A DNA stretch of 64,000 bases from Ascidia mentula (taxonomy: Eukaryota; Chordata; Ascidiacea; Phlebobranchia; Ascidiidae), in NCBI GenBank assembly GCA_947561715.1, contig OX387197.1:19452266-19516265 (forward strand), read 5' to 3'. This document shows positions 13,501-26,448 of the stretch, piece by piece. The position numbers were made by a program, and so were the translations under genes. Every line of letters begins with the position of its first letter. Within the stretch, counting starts at the first letter, position 1. The notes below the pieces were generated by a model that saw only the letters and a list, made by a program, of their open reading frames with translations, was not told the DNA's origin and did not search any database.

Positions 13501-14809
13501 CTGGTAAAACTTGTTCTTGTATGGATTTGTGTATGACTGTTTACACCATGTGGTGACCAGCTGCTCATCAACTAGAATGTTGAAAACAAAGAAATTAATT
13601 CTGAGAATAAAAAGACTGGTCATGTTTAAGACGTCATGTAAAGACATTAAATATAAACATTTTTAAAGCCGTGGCAATTAAAAATGTATGTAGGCCTATC
13701 AATCCCAGACAGGTCAATTAACAATGGTTTCATGTGACCAATGTCAGAACACAATAGATCAAAGACACTCAGAAATGCTATCAACACCCATTCAGCAATT
13801 TAAAGATTTAAATACCTTGTCTGTACATTAAAACTATTATATTTCAAAATTCAGCAAAAACTTGCAAAGAACACAGATTTTGCAAAGCAAACAGATATTG
13901 TCAAAATCTCCAAAACCATTATAACTGCGGACAATTAAAGCCTAATTTTGCCCAATAGTATTTACCTGAAATAAAGTCCCTTGACGGTATTGGGTAAAGG
14001 GATTCAATGACTCCCGACCAATCCTGTAATAAGGCTGCATCCAAGTCTTCTTTAGAAGTAAAATATTTTACTGAGAGGCCTTTGTTAATAATTCTCTGTT
14101 TTAGGTCATTTAATTGTTCTTGTGCATAGTCACTTTCAGCTTCTAAAACAGTTCCAAATTCATGCAATGATCCAGTCTCAGATGCTATGTTACTGTGGCT
14201 GCAAAGATTGTGGTAGTAATCTTTGAAATAGAAAAAACAGTACTTTGGAAAATAACTTTCTTTGGAAAAACAAGATGCAAGAATTTCCAATTCCATGATG
14301 CTACAGTTTTGAGTGGTGGTATCCAAAACCCAAGGATGACCGTGGGATGATGCAAACATTAAATTCCTCTCTATGGAAGTGCTTCCCTTTGCAGAGCTAA
14401 TATGCTGTTCATTAGCAAGGAGCAATTTACTACTCGGTGGCAAGTGGGAGCCATACTGATTGCCAACAATGCAAATAAAGAAGGGCAAACACTTTTGGAC
14501 ATTGTCCAAAGCATTTTTAAACAGATAGTCTGAGGATGATCGAAAGTCCACAGCTGTTCTACGCACATCAACAGGGGTAAAATGGCAGCCATGTTCCCGG
14601 CAGATTTCGCTGAGCTTCACAAATGTGTGACTGTGCAAAAACTTAAACTCTTCTTCCAAGTCAACAAAGGTGCTGCTAATGTAGGGGCATATTGGTTGGC
14701 GTCTTGTCTGGATGTCAGTTTTAATTTGCCTCAAACTTTGTTTGATAAAACTTGCTCCCAATGGCTCAATGTACACAGAATCCAAAGAAAGATGCTCCGA
14801 TATTTTCAT
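4584..14809 (-). CDS. TTC41-like DUF4062-NACHT-TPR protein
   Basis: Exons, 5' to 3': 14809-13966, 13571-13416, 13311-13122, 12925-12796, 12728-12628, 12573-12428, 12234-12058, 11937-11718, 11455-11215, 11094-10973, 10773-10621, 10349-10235, 9507-9219, 8813-8641, 8115-7929, 7808-7735, 7494-7407, 7291-7150, 6811-6711, 6450-6324, 5594-5492, 5250-5145, 4954-4707, 4649-4584. This gives about 1,432 residues. All junctions are GT-AG and phases agree, except that exon 21 needs an inner AG at 5595; the stronger AG at 5612 breaks phase, so a tiny exon may be missing. Domains: DUF4062 with PYISSTFVDLEEE near residue 43 and TPVDVR; NACHT with Walker A GDPGCGKTS and Walker B CVLVIDSLND; then winged-helix and TPR segments; then a Ser/Arg-rich tail. 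This order fits TTC41 and, less well, nephrocystin-3. Its role is unknown; STAND ATPases usually act as switch-like scaffolds. Confidence 0.8.
9000..9020 (+). repeat. 21-bp repeat, copy in TTC41-like intron
   Basis: A 21-base string starting CAAAGCTAAGATGC in the intron at 8814-9218 recurs exactly at 21709-21729 in Barx intron 1. The flanks differ. Origin is not known: a transposon remnant or a shared short motif. Confidence 0.45.
12358..12400 (+). repeat. Fragment of the repeat family found at 51.0-51.4 kb
   Basis: This lies in the intron between TTC41-like exons 7 and 6. A 31-base stretch (12370-12400) is identical to 51091-51121. An overlapping 16-base stretch TGTATAGTCACCACAA (12358-12373) is identical to 51247-51262. 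In the 51-kb element these two pieces are separated and in the opposite order, so this copy is a deleted or rearranged relative. Confidence 0.65.
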
Positions 14810-17800
14810 ATTTAAATATTATAGAAACTTGAGCAGATCTAAGATAACACAAACATCCTTGGGTGCATGATTTCTTGAAGAAAATTATATGTATAAATAA
14901 AATAATCCTATACGACTTATTGGCCCATACTGTAGGCTGTATTATACTGCTTGTACCATTAGGTTAAGTAAATTTTTGCCTACCGTATCATTTCTAATAA
15001 GATTTTTATTTTTGTCACAAGCTACAGCTCTAAAATATATCAGACGTTTCATTTTTAGCAGTTTCGGTCTTTCGCCGTATTGTGGTATCACGCTAGCTTT
15101 GGTTGACAAGCTTCTGTAGCAACAATTACTCAAGCGTGTAACGAGTTGGTCAGTCATGTGAAACATGTAAATGTGAATACAGCAGGCTGTATCAATTTAT
15201 TTCTTCGAATGCGTATGTTTCGGCGTTTAGGGTAATTAAATACATTGCCCATTCTTGGCAGTGTTTGGTGGAATAAATTGTTGTTACTTGCTATATTACT
15301 AAATATGCAAGCCTTTGGCATCCAGACTAACAGCCCTAATTTACACTAGAAGGGTGTCAAAGGCCTGATCACGAACCGTTAATTTTTTAGGGCATGAGAT
15401 TTTCTAATAAAAATTTTTCGTTTGCATAATGGACAGTAACTGAATAAGAAATAGTAAAATATGGTCTTTGATGTATGAAAAGAATGTGGGTTATTAAATC
15501 AGGGGCCCAAACGAAATGTTTGAATTGAAATGATACCGTTGATAGCCTACATTTTTTTAAAATGCCCTAAAATTTGATACCCGATATAAATGCTTTATTT
15601 GTTACACTTGGTCTGCTGCACTAGGGTTACCAAATCTGTCGAAGAACCGATTTCTGTCGGACAAATTTTTGGGTTTTAATTTTAAGGGCATCTTACCTGT
15701 TTTTGGTCATGTTTGGCCTATGTTGGGGATCTCTGGCGTCTCAACTACGTAACATTACATTATTCATCGGTTACAAGAGGCGCCATGTTCAAAATCCTAG
15801 GCATTTCTCGAAAACCTCATTGCAACCACAAAACAAAAACGACCCGAGAAAAAGAATTATAATCGTGTTATTGTTGCATGAATGTTTGTGCTGCAAAACC
15901 GCATGGTATCGCGTCGTGAGGTAATAATTAAATTTAATTATTGATAAGCTGTATTGCATCCACAGTTTTCCGCAAGACGATTTAAATGGACATTAAACTT
16001 TTGAAAACTGCCAGTTCGTATTTGCCTTTCAATAAACCACATGTTTAAACAAGGAGGCGTTGATTTATAAATTGTGATTGGTTGGTTGTTACATAACTGA
16101 ACTCTTATAATGGGTCAGGGTGTGGTTTCAACACTTGCCGACGTTCACCGAATCCCAACATTTTACCTCGCAAAAACTATGTGTAAATCCCTGGTGTTTA
16201 ACGCTAATTCGTCACACCTAAATTATCACGTTTCAGTCATAAAGCGCTTTTCACTCAGGTTGGCTCTTAAAAATTAGACTACGGAGACGCCCTTTGTATG
16301 ACAGAGACCCATCATTTGTCTGTCCTCGCAGTTATGGGTAACATAAACATGTGACCACAAAGCTGTGGTTGCGTAAATTGCCACGAGTTGTGGCGTTAAA
16401 CATTATCGTCCTTGGTTTGGTATCGAATTTGTCAGCCTTATCCATGTAATCACTTTGTGGTGAAAGATGGATCTTTGTTCGCACTGGAAGCGATTTCTTG
16501 TCCGTGTTCTTAACACGTTTTTCGTGTCTCGTCCATTGTGTGACAAACAAACTCTTGTGGAGGCAAAGAATTATATTTTTGTCAGGATGCGTTGTAAAAG
16601 ATCATTATGCCGAACTTTTTCGACATATTCAAAAACATTCATTGTGTTGGTGTTAATGCGATGATGCAATGCTTCACTACCAACTAAATACGTCGTTTTT
16701 AATGCTATCTACTTCGACTTTCCAGGTGTTTAGAAATGTCGCTCTTTCGTCCACCAGCTGTGAAATTCGTTCTTGCGTTTTTTAAAAGTAATGTCATATT
16801 ATTGACAATATTACAACGCATCCCGGTGTCGCAACTTACGTGTATCGTCAAAAACATTCCTTTGTAGAAAGAGAAAATTGTTTCGTCGACAAACGAATGA
16901 CCTGTAAGGTGTTGAAATGTTTTATTTACTTGATATTGTTATTATTTAGTTGCGGGTGAGTGTTTCCGAAACAAAAATTTCAGTTTGCTAAACGGAATAC
17001 CGAAATTTCGAAAAAATTAGGAAATGCTAAAACGGAAAACAAAAGGGCAGAAAAATGGAAAGTAAATAACGCGAACCGCAGAATGTGACACGGTGCGCGT
17101 ATAGTTCAGGCCGCGCGGTTGTTTTACTTCGCGCGGGTCGCACGATATACAGTTACACAACATGCGGCCAACTGCGTGTGACTAAACGCCGCATCGACTG
17201 ACGCCCGGAACCGGTCCAGCGCGACACCAAGTTCTGTTAATGTGCTTCCCAACGTGCGTGTGGTCCCTTCGCGGGGCCCAACGAAGTCGACCGAGCAACG
17301 GGGCAAGCGTTTTGTCGTTTAGACACCCCCAGCGCCCAAGACATTCGTGCGACTATTTAGCGACTGTTTCGCCTCGGCGTGCTCAGCTGCAATGGTTGTT
17401 TTATAAACAGAGTGCGATGTACAAAGGTGAGGTTTGTGTTTCGCTTCCAAATCCGCACAAACTGTTTAGCGAGCTCCCGCCTGACACATGGTCTTAAATT
17501 TAGTGTTTGCGCACAAATCCAAAATTCCTCTCCGTCCTTCACCTGCAAACATATCAACAGACGAAGCGTGTTGGTTTCAGTGTGCGAACGCAACATGTCA
17601 TCAACTCTTTTTAAGAATCCGATACAAAATGTTGTAGCGAGTTGCGAAAGTTTGCTTCGTAAAAATACTGCATTGAATAAAGTATCAACCCTTATATTTG
17701 TTTTGTTGCTGAAAACATGACTTTGTTCGATTGAACGCGCGCAAACAGTAATGTAATCATCGTCGTTTGTAATTGTTTGTGGCTGCACAATAACGTGGGC

Positions 17801-18396
17801 TTTCTGTGTAATTATCGGCGCTCGTGAGCCGAAAACGAGCCCTCTTAAAACGGACTTTGCCGCGGCGTCGTTGGCCTGTCTGGCCCGGGCGGAGACGTTC
17901 CTCTCCGGTTTGTGTAAACCGTTTTGATACGCTTACTTGGCGTCGGCTTCACAAGCGCTTCCCCGATCGCGGGCCGCAGCGTGGCTTTAAAGCGAAAGTC
18001 GCGCAACGCTAAAATGTCTTCACACGCATAGGCACGAAAACACAATTGCGGCCACAAAAAGCGTTAACCATCCGCAACAAGGGTCCCACTTGGCCACCCG
18101 CGTTGATGCCGCGGATGCGTCGCGTTACTACACGGGCAAGGAGGTCACGTGCCTTGGCAACTTGGCCGCATGGGCCATTTAGAGCCATTAGGTTGTATTA
18201 ATAGAACGGGTAAAATGCATTACGGTTATAGGCGCCACTCTTGGTACCTAAGTGCCTTTCCGCTTCTACGACAACCTTTGAAGTTCGCAACTAACTATTT
18301 ATATTATAGCGGACATTTGAAATTTATTAATAGTGTTTAATTTTTGACAATGCACTCGATTATTTCATCTTAGATCACACCCAGGAGCCCGTGTCA

Positions 18397-18438
18397 CCAA
18401 AAACCAACAAAAAAAAACAAAAAAACAACAACAACAAC
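18397..18438 (+). repeat. A-rich / CAA simple repeat
   Basis: A-rich low-complexity tract of A runs broken by C, ending in about five CAA units. Ordinary simple repeat. Confidence 0.8.
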
Positions 18439-18780
18439 GCATTAGAAATCTTTCCTATCAGGGCCACATCATAGTTTCCGCATATTATTATTGATGACAA
18501 TTTGAGTAATCAAAGAGTATGTTTCTGAATATTGTTCCAAAACACCTATTGAACTTATTTTTAATGTGCCGTCAAGTGTTTGTCCGCGATGAACTGATCT
18601 GCGTTTCTGCTGAGGCACACACGGACGAAGACCCGAAATTCGATACGGCAATTAACCGCTCAAAGGCGCGCAAGTCAAAACACCCCCCACGTCGGGACCC
18701 CAAACCCCTTTTCCTCAAGGTCGAAATTCCGCACGAAAACACAAACCTAATGCAGGTTTCTTTACACAAGTGCACTCTCG

Positions 18781-18812
18781 CCCCCCCCTCTTCCCCCCCC
18801 TCTTCCCCCCCC
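18781..18812 (+). repeat. Poly-C tract with TCTT interruptions
   Basis: Three runs of eight C, separated by TCTT, form a 12-base-period imperfect tandem repeat. The complementary strand carries three G8 runs, near the minimum for G-quadruplex folding. Confidence 0.8.
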
Positions 18813-20818
18813 GCAAACTGGCCACCCCGGTCCCTCGGGCCCTTTCCTGTGTCTGTTAACGCGCAGTAATATTATCATGTTTACGAAACGCCCCAAATGC
18901 TATGGACACCAATTTTTCCTTGCTTGTGCGTTTGTTTCTCCCCACAAAAGAAACTACTTGCCGATTTTCTCGTCTTTAGTCCAATAAACTTACTTTGTTC
19001 GTTCATTTCGCAAAGGAAGTTGCGTTTGGTGACGTTCGCAATTTACTGAAACTCAATACAAGACATGTCCATAATTCAACAATTTAACATGAAAGCAATA
19101 CCGAAAAAGCGTTCGCGCTGGTGCGCTTTTTCACGCGTTGCTCATGCCGTAAATCCTGTATAAATACAATACCCGCTCTTCGAAAAACAAATTATGGAGC
19201 AATGTTTCCTGGCCAGTTTGCTCACCAGTGACACGTATAAGGCCATAACACCCACCACCTTGTCAGCACCGGAGATCCTTTTATCCGGTGCCTGGACAGC
19301 CATTTTCCGTTTATTGTGCCGCCGGTATTTATATTAAAGTCAACTGACGCAGAGGCACGTCTTTCGTTGCTTCCATTTCGCCGCAGCTGCATTCGAATCA
19401 CACAAGCTGAAGTGCTCAGATTAGGTTTGATGGCCCGTAAGCCAATCTTTCCTCTGTCCCGTGCAGGTGTCGCTGCTATCACTTGGCGGTGACGTGATCA
19501 CCCCTTGTTCACGCCATCGACCGCGCGAGCATCGTTTCCTCCTCAATGACGCATCGGTAATAAGTTTGTCGTTCTACCGCTTTGCGCCACCGTATCGCGT
19601 GATAATGAATTACTGCGACAGCCCAACGCGTTGAGAATACGCTTGACTGGAATACGGGCATTCAAGCGGGTAAAGAAGCGATTTGTGGCACAATAATGTT
19701 GCCTAAATTAATGAAATTACCCGGCGGTTGGCCCATTGTTCTCCGTTCTGTTGGAATGCATAATTTGGATATACGGCCTAAAGCGCTGTTTGGTCTCCAA
19801 CCATAACAATTACGTTTAAAGTGTTGCGGTAAAACAATTTAATTCAGACAATAGAATTGTCCTCTTCATCCTGTAATGCTGACTGGAATTCTCAACATAA
19901 ATATAAATAGCGCATCTGTCTGGTATGTACATTAGCTACGTTCCATAAAACCGAAATTTGATTTTAATCTCTTATCCTTAAATTGTCTTGTGTCGGGCTG
20001 TGTTTTTCCCACACTGGTTTGCGTGAATTAACCAGGCGCTCTTCAAACTCCCATAAGTGTTCTGTTTACCAGTGACCTGCAGGTATAAGAGGCCGATTGG
20101 TTGGTTCAATTAGCGAGTGGTCGTTCTTCCCACATGCAGACGCGCGAGCGAAAGCCGGTATTACGCTTCTCTCGGAATGATATGTGATTGACTCGTTCCA
20201 CTACAAAGGCCACCTGCCCGATTGCCAAACCATGTAATAAACGACTAATTGGGCGGTAATGCGCATTTTGGAGCGGCGGTTAGCGGGAAAGTACAATCGC
20301 CTTGAAACAATAGAGTATGCGAAGGTCCTGAGCGCGTTAATTGCTGCCGACTGCAAGAAGAGCCATTTTTAGCTCACGCCGTCAGGAAGCTGTAACCGTG
20401 GCTCGGTAAAGTCGCGCCCAGTTTGCCGCAAGGTCACCTGCACTAGCGCGCGGTTGCCGCGTTTGCGGGCAATAATTATTAGCGCTGGCATGTGTATGTG
20501 CCGTACACAGCGGCGTCCTATTATGTCTTCATTACCGCTGTTTATGATCATACTTCTAGCGCGTGAACGCGACACTTACGCGATGCAAATGGACGGGTCG
20601 TCTAAGCACAATAGGAAGAGCGAACGCGTTTCGCGTCCGAACTGGGAGTCACGCGCAGGTCGAAAACATTACGACACCGACTGGTGAGAGTTAATTGCTG
20701 ACTTGTTAATTGCCTTCGCACGCAGTCTCACGGAAAACGGAGGCAACAACAACCGCCTGCGTCTCCGGAACACCCGCGCGACAGGAGGAGGAACTTCCTT
20801 TTTAGCTCTTTTCGAGAT

Positions 20819-20824
20819 TTTATT
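20819..20824 (-). terminator. Possible Barx poly(A) signal
   Basis: AATAAA on the minus strand about 375 bases after the Barx stop codon. Plausible 3' end; not proven. Confidence 0.35.
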
Positions 20825-21199
20825 TACAACAACACCCACAACATCCTTGGTAATAATAAAAAACAACAACTTTTTCGTGCCGGGGAACTTCCGAAAATCA
20901 CCGCAGCGTCCTGGCGGGACGCGCAAGTAGAAGAGGTATATAAAGGCGAAAAAAACAAAGCGCTTGCAAACAAACAAACGACAAAAATGCATAGGTGCCG
21001 TTCTCACGTGGATCACGACTTTAACGAAATCAAATATTATTCTCTATATATTCTATGTATGATGGGAAACTCATGTAGCGGAACATTTTATAACTGCAAT
21101 TAGAACACCGCTAGGTTTTGCGCCGAGCCGTGAGAAGCCCGCTTCCCGCGAATACATAAATACATCTTCATAATCGACACATCCTCGCAGCGGCGCTAA

Positions 21200-23059
21200 T
21201 TAACATGCAACCGTGTGTTTTAAGTCCTGATGCGTCGCCTCATTCTTGGTAAAGCTGGATGCGGTTGGTTTTGTGGCGGATTGCTCCTCGGGGCGGATTT
21301 TACGCGGTCGGCCTTTTGGTTTAGTTGGAGGTTCGGTGCCGCCGCCCTGCAGAACCTGAATTCGAAGTGAAATTGGTTTAGAAATTCATTACGTTTTTTG
21401 TTCTATTTAACAAACAGTTAAACAACCATTCAAAACTAATTTCAAACGAAATAAAAAAAATGCAAAGTTATTTTTTATATTACCTGCTTTTTCCATTTCA
21501 TCCTTCTGTTCTGATACCAAGTCTTTACTTGGAGTTGGCTCAAGCCAAGAAGTTCAGCCAATTCGACACGATCCGGTGTCGAAAGATACTGTTGCTTTTC
21601 GAAACGCTTTTCCAACCCAAGCATCTGTAAATGTCATTAAAAACGTAATAACCTAAGCATATGTTTGGTTGCAAAATAAGTGGAGTTGATAACTTTGAAG
21701 AGAACAGCCAAAGCTAAGATGCTGTTAATCATATTAAGTGAACGTTTCGAACATATACTTGGTTTATCATCAGTACTACTACAGCTGGTTGTAGAAAAGC
21801 GTCGAGCTAAGCAAATGTATTCGTCTACAAAATAATGTCCTCATTTTCACACAAAAACCCACCTGCAGTTCAGTGAAAACTGTTCTGCTCCGTCGACATT
21901 TCTTCGGCTTTCCATTGCTTCCTTCTATCTCTGTGTTCGCACTTCCGCTCAGACGACTCCTCAGGTACGCGGGAAGATGGACGGTGTTCTTTTGTGGACT
22001 GCTCGGTGACGTCATCGACGTCGTAGATGAGGATGGTGAGGGCGGGTGGTCTGAGCCTCGTTCGGAATTATTCGGATCCGAATCGGAGAAGCAATCTTCG
22101 TTCATCGAAGGGTTGAGGTGGCAGCTGAACGACGATATTTCCTTCTCCTTAGCCCAACGGTCGTTTAAAGTGTAGCGCTGGTGCTGACTATAGTTATGAG
22201 ACCTTTCTGTTGTGGCTTCCCGAGTTGCTACCAAATGCCTGGCACGCTCGAGATAGCTGGCGTAGGCTGCCTCCGCGGTGGGGTTAACGAAGGCAGCGTT
22301 CGGGTACCCCATTAAAAGATGTGGGATCTGCGGGACTTGTAGTTGCCGCGCAGCAACGGCGTACGCATATCTTAAATCGATCATAGGGTAGTTGGCCGGA
22401 TTGAGAAGGATTCCTCTGTACATTGGATGGTTGGCCGCGTCTTCGTCGATGTGTTTGAGCAAGGAGTGACGAAACTTTTCGTAAGCAGGATGACTTGCAC
22501 CTTTTTCGCCGTTGTACACATCGGAGGGCGATTCCCTGGTCGCTGGATCGGTTTGTTGCTGTCCGGTTGTTGATCTTTGGTCAAATTCGGACGCCTCTTG
22601 CTCTTCCCACTCCGCTTTCCTAAGTTCTTCGCGGGAGAATCGGATGCCTCGACGGTCAACGGAAATTTCGCAAGCTGGAGGAGTTCTGGACCTCTTTCGC
22701 TTGGTCTGGTCCGCGGGAAAGCACCTTGTGTCGTCACGCAAGTCTTTGCGATCCGCGCTTTTCAAAATGGCGGATGTTCGTCCCTTGCACTTGTAGTTGG
22801 TGAACTCCGACTTCCACCTCGTGTTTTCCGCGGACGTTTGACTTTTCTCAAAATCGTCGTTCCAGGTGTGAGGGCTTCCACTTTCCGGCTCGGGACTCGA
22901 CGAAGAATCATGCGGTGCTGTGTTTTCTTCGTCCTGGTGATTGCTCTTTCCGAGGATGTCGCGGATGAGAAAGGAGGTGCGTCTGTTTGCGTCCGGCGAT
23001 CCGAACGGGGAATTCCTGCCCCGACTTTCCATCGCTGAAGGCCCGACAGTGGCAAGCAT
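21200..23059 (-). CDS. Barx: Barx homeobox transcription factor
   Basis: Three exons, 23059-21863, 21624-21484 and 21355-21200, encode about 497 residues, much longer than vertebrate BARX1/2 (about 250-280). The homeodomain is residues 388-447: exon 1 ends in [11 protein letters not shown], and exon 2 supplies [18 protein letters not shown] through [13 protein letters not shown]. Position 49 is Tyr and 50 Gln, as in Bar-class domains. Exon 3 opens [17 protein letters not shown], closely like the Barx-specific extension after the homeodomain, which separates it from BarH. FLIRDIL at residues 30-36 resembles an eh1/TN Groucho-binding motif. The rest is polar, Ser/Pro-rich, with a Ser stretch near residues 340-360. 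Introns are GT-AG in phase 0; one splits the homeobox after homeodomain residue 12. Start is the first ATG; Met10 is an alternative. Nuclear DNA-binding regulator by family. Confidence 0.93.
21709..21729 (+). repeat. 21-bp repeat, copy in Barx intron 1
   Basis: Second copy of the exact 21-base match described at 9000-9020, in the same orientation on the plus strand. Confidence 0.45.
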
Positions 23060-26000
23060 TTTTGTATTGCGATAATTGGGTTTTTTATGAGTTTACGATC
23101 GTTGCACTTACTGCCCTGTTTAAACATATCAATACGTTTTTTTTTACCTGCGCCACCACTTTGCCAATTATATAATTCATAAAATTTTCACATTGTTAAA
23201 AAATACAATACAAACAACCTTTCGGGTGATGTCACCACGTAAATTCAAGCAATTCTTCATTTTCCCGCTGTTCCTACCCTGACAGCTCGAAGTATTTGAC
23301 TGCGGTTTATTCATAATCCCTATAGGCCGCGGCATTACCTAATCGTCGCTTGTTTTCCTGTCTGACTTCCTCCCGTAACCCGGTAAGCAGGAGCCCCTGC
23401 GGCCTTGAGCGTAAGTCGATGTCTGCTACAGGCAAGCAGGTGCAGCTGCTGGTATAGATTACCGGCTAACTGCGCAGCCTTTTTTGTCACATCGTTTACG
23501 CCCGGTTTGATCTGCCTGATGCCTGTGCTCCAGTCGCGGCACATCCAGATGGTGAGAAGAAGGCACGCGCCGACGGCAAGTTGTACGCGATTGCGACGCG
23601 TCAACAGCTGATCTATTGTCAAAACAATCGCGAATATTAGCGAGCGCGATGCGCGTAAATACTTTGCCACAAGATAATCATCTCGTCTGGGTAGCTAACC
23701 AAACTGTACCATCATAAAGTCCGCTCGCCAGGTGCATTCTCCCGCAATTTGCTGTGTGCCACCACCGCCAGTTCATGTTTCAGCTTCACTCAATGACGTA
23801 AAATGCATAGCTTCGTGTTGAGATTAAATCCCGTAGAGGTTAGTGGCGCAGAATCTAACGACACTCAGAAGCATTCAAGGAAGGTGACGGAACTGAGCCC
23901 TGATCTTAATATTCCATTCATATTTCATCAAATCTAGAGCTTTTGAAGACGAACTTGTATGAATACGGTACTTTTTGTAGCTGGTAACATCAGTCATTCG
24001 AACTCAATAAACGATCCGATTTTTCATCCAGACCACGCCCGTCCGAGTTCAAACAGAAAACTACAGAGCGAAAAGTGTTTTTACTCCAGCCGTCTTCACA
24101 ACGTCGGAAATACACATTCAGGGCCGCGATCGCGTGAAGTGCGGGGTCCGATTCATAACTTATCGTGAGGACGCGAACCTATGCGAAGCAAAGTCCCGAC
24201 CACAAAAGACCATTTCCTGTCAGAGAACGTGCCCGAACAATCGAACGTCGACGCGAAAGCTGAAGAAATTTCAGAGGACGGCGGCCGACGATGGATGCGA
24301 GAGGACCCGATGCGATTTCACCAAAACGGGGGAACGTGCCTGGTTGGGCGACGATGGAAATAGATAATATTAGAGCAATCGGTCTCGAGCTGGCCCGGGG
24401 TCTTATGCCGTTCATGCGCGGGATGTTGTGATTTACCGACGCTTCGCGCCACGAGCCGCAGGTTCCCGAGCGGGAACGGGGGACTGTGTATATGATATCG
24501 CGTGTGCAACGCTCGATTCACTTCTGTGGCGTGATTGGATAAATGGACTAGGATTGTTGACAAAGTTTCGCGCCCTCACCCGCTACCGGATGAAGGCGCC
24601 TTTGCTCGTGAATGGAGCGAACAATGGCAAATATTATAAGCTCGTCGCAGCACCTGAGCGTGGCGCGACCCTTCGCGAATTAACCTTGTTCTTTAAATAA
24701 ATTTTCTGTGATTTTCGAACACGAGACGTGTCGCTCGTTATTGACACTCATCGATTAAATCATCGGTAATTTCAGACAGAGGAACTTGGAACTGCGTACA
24801 AATGAGAAATTCTTTGGCAATCGCCAGCGCGTTATGTCGCATACTTAGCGCAAGGTCCTCGTTTCTAGGGCTGTTGCCATCAACATAACAACACAGAAAA
24901 CACCCTTTTTTGATGAAGGTAAATGTGCCAACGCCGGGGTCACAAGTTGGAACTCTTCTACTCCCGGCAATGCGCGCAATGCGTTTTAACGATGCCTAAA
25001 GTTTGAGACCACAGGCGTCGGCACTCCAGCGGGGTAATGCTATGGACATCGGCATTTCCCGCGACCGACCACTAGCGCGTCGTTCGCAAGGCCAGAACGC
25101 GACAGGAAACGTGGGACTCACTCGCGAGGCGCAGGTCCTGGGAATATATTGTGTTCGAGAAAGTCGTATTGCCAGTCGAAATGCGACCTCATTGTATCAA
25201 GTGATGCGGGGTGAACCTATCTGAAGCTATTTACTGAATGCTCAAGGGAATGTGACGACCTTCTACAAGAGGGCCTTACTAGCCCGCTCAAAAATGTAGC
25301 AGTAAGTGCCCCAAATTCACCGAGTTCAATAACCGCATGTAAACAAGGAAACTGAAACGCTCACACGTTTCCCTTTGTATTTCCTATTTGGGATAAACAC
25401 GTTGGAATAACAGTCGTCAGCACCATCACAATACCAACGACCTGCGGAAGCACTACCGAAACCGCGATTTGGCAAAACAACGAATCGGGTGTGGACACTC
25501 CGCCACCCATCATCTGCTCTTCTTCACTTGTGCCAATCAGTGGCCATGCGATCGCCACGATGAATGGCGGCGTCACGCAAACTCGTTTGTTTCCCAGCAC
25601 AATTTGCCGGCCCGCAAGTGGGGAATGATGGGTGGCGCGCTGTTTGCGTGATATAACGGTGACCCGCACCACAGGTCACGGTGTCACCTTTCTATATCTA
25701 GATTGCGGCGATACAGGCAACAATCGTTGGTAATTAATATCTTCCTCGCAGGCAATTTGCGTCCAGGACAGGTTGTCTTGTCACGAGACGGTAAATATGT
25801 GAAGATGGTGTGGCGTTCACACATCTTGTACATATAAATTACCTTAGACGGTTTGTGGTTATGTTTTCAAATTATCTCATTATCTTTTGTACCAAGTCTA
25901 ATGAAAAATTAGAACCTGCCGGGGAACTATACTTTGCAAATGGCATGTGTACTTGATACACATGTTGTTCAGTGCAGGATGGCACAAAACATGGCAGTCT

Positions 26001-26448
26001 GCTTTTACCTACTTAAACACTGCGATATTTCGTTTGAAAGATTCAAATCTTGTCATTCGTGCAACCAAAAATTATACAAACAAAGTAGATATCTGTTTGA
26101 TATAAAAGTGAAATATTTTGAAGAAAGAATTCACAATCAGCAACAACTCTGTTCTCATTGCTCGCGGTGGAATAACAACTACAAGGACAGGTGTCGTGTT
26201 ATAATGGAGAACGACTGCACCTGAGCCCGATGGAGACCTGCCAGGAGCGCATAGTTTGGCCACCACTTCGCGTTCCAGGTCTCACTTCCCAGAACGCAAC
26301 ACGATCCCTGCTGTCCACTCCACCTTCGGCCTCCTCGCTTGCTGAATCAACCGCGCGACGTCCTGCACGAAAAATTACCCGAGCCACCCCGGGACTGGCC
26401 AACGTAAATAAGTGTACGACATCCTCTCTGTAAGCTCACCAATTAGGG

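Larger units (their letters stand above)
14839..21199. other. Gene-poor spacer between TTC41-like and Barx
   Basis: About 6.3 kb without a gene I can support. Open frames are short, appear on both strands and lack splice continuity. The part nearest 14839 would hold the promoter of the minus-strand TTC41-like gene; the part nearest 21199 holds the Barx 3' UTR. From about 16.9 to 20.9 kb the DNA is notably CpG-rich. Low-complexity tracts lie at 18397-18438 and 18781-18812. A plus-strand TATATAAAGG occurs at about 20936 with no credible gene after it. Confidence 0.5.

Noticed and set aside
20936-21110. TATATAAAGG followed by a 38-codon plus-strand frame
   Set aside because: Too short, no conservation clue, and opposite to the Barx 3' end.
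21873-23175. Several plus-strand open frames of 60-153 codons across the Barx first exon
   Set aside because: They are opposite-strand shadows of the GC-rich Barx coding exon; no family resemblance.
25934-26224. Plus-strand frame with two CxxC pairs (CHSC, CSHC), like a zinc-binding domain
   Set aside because: No ATG at the start of the open stretch, no splice partners and no family match; likely chance in AT-rich DNA.
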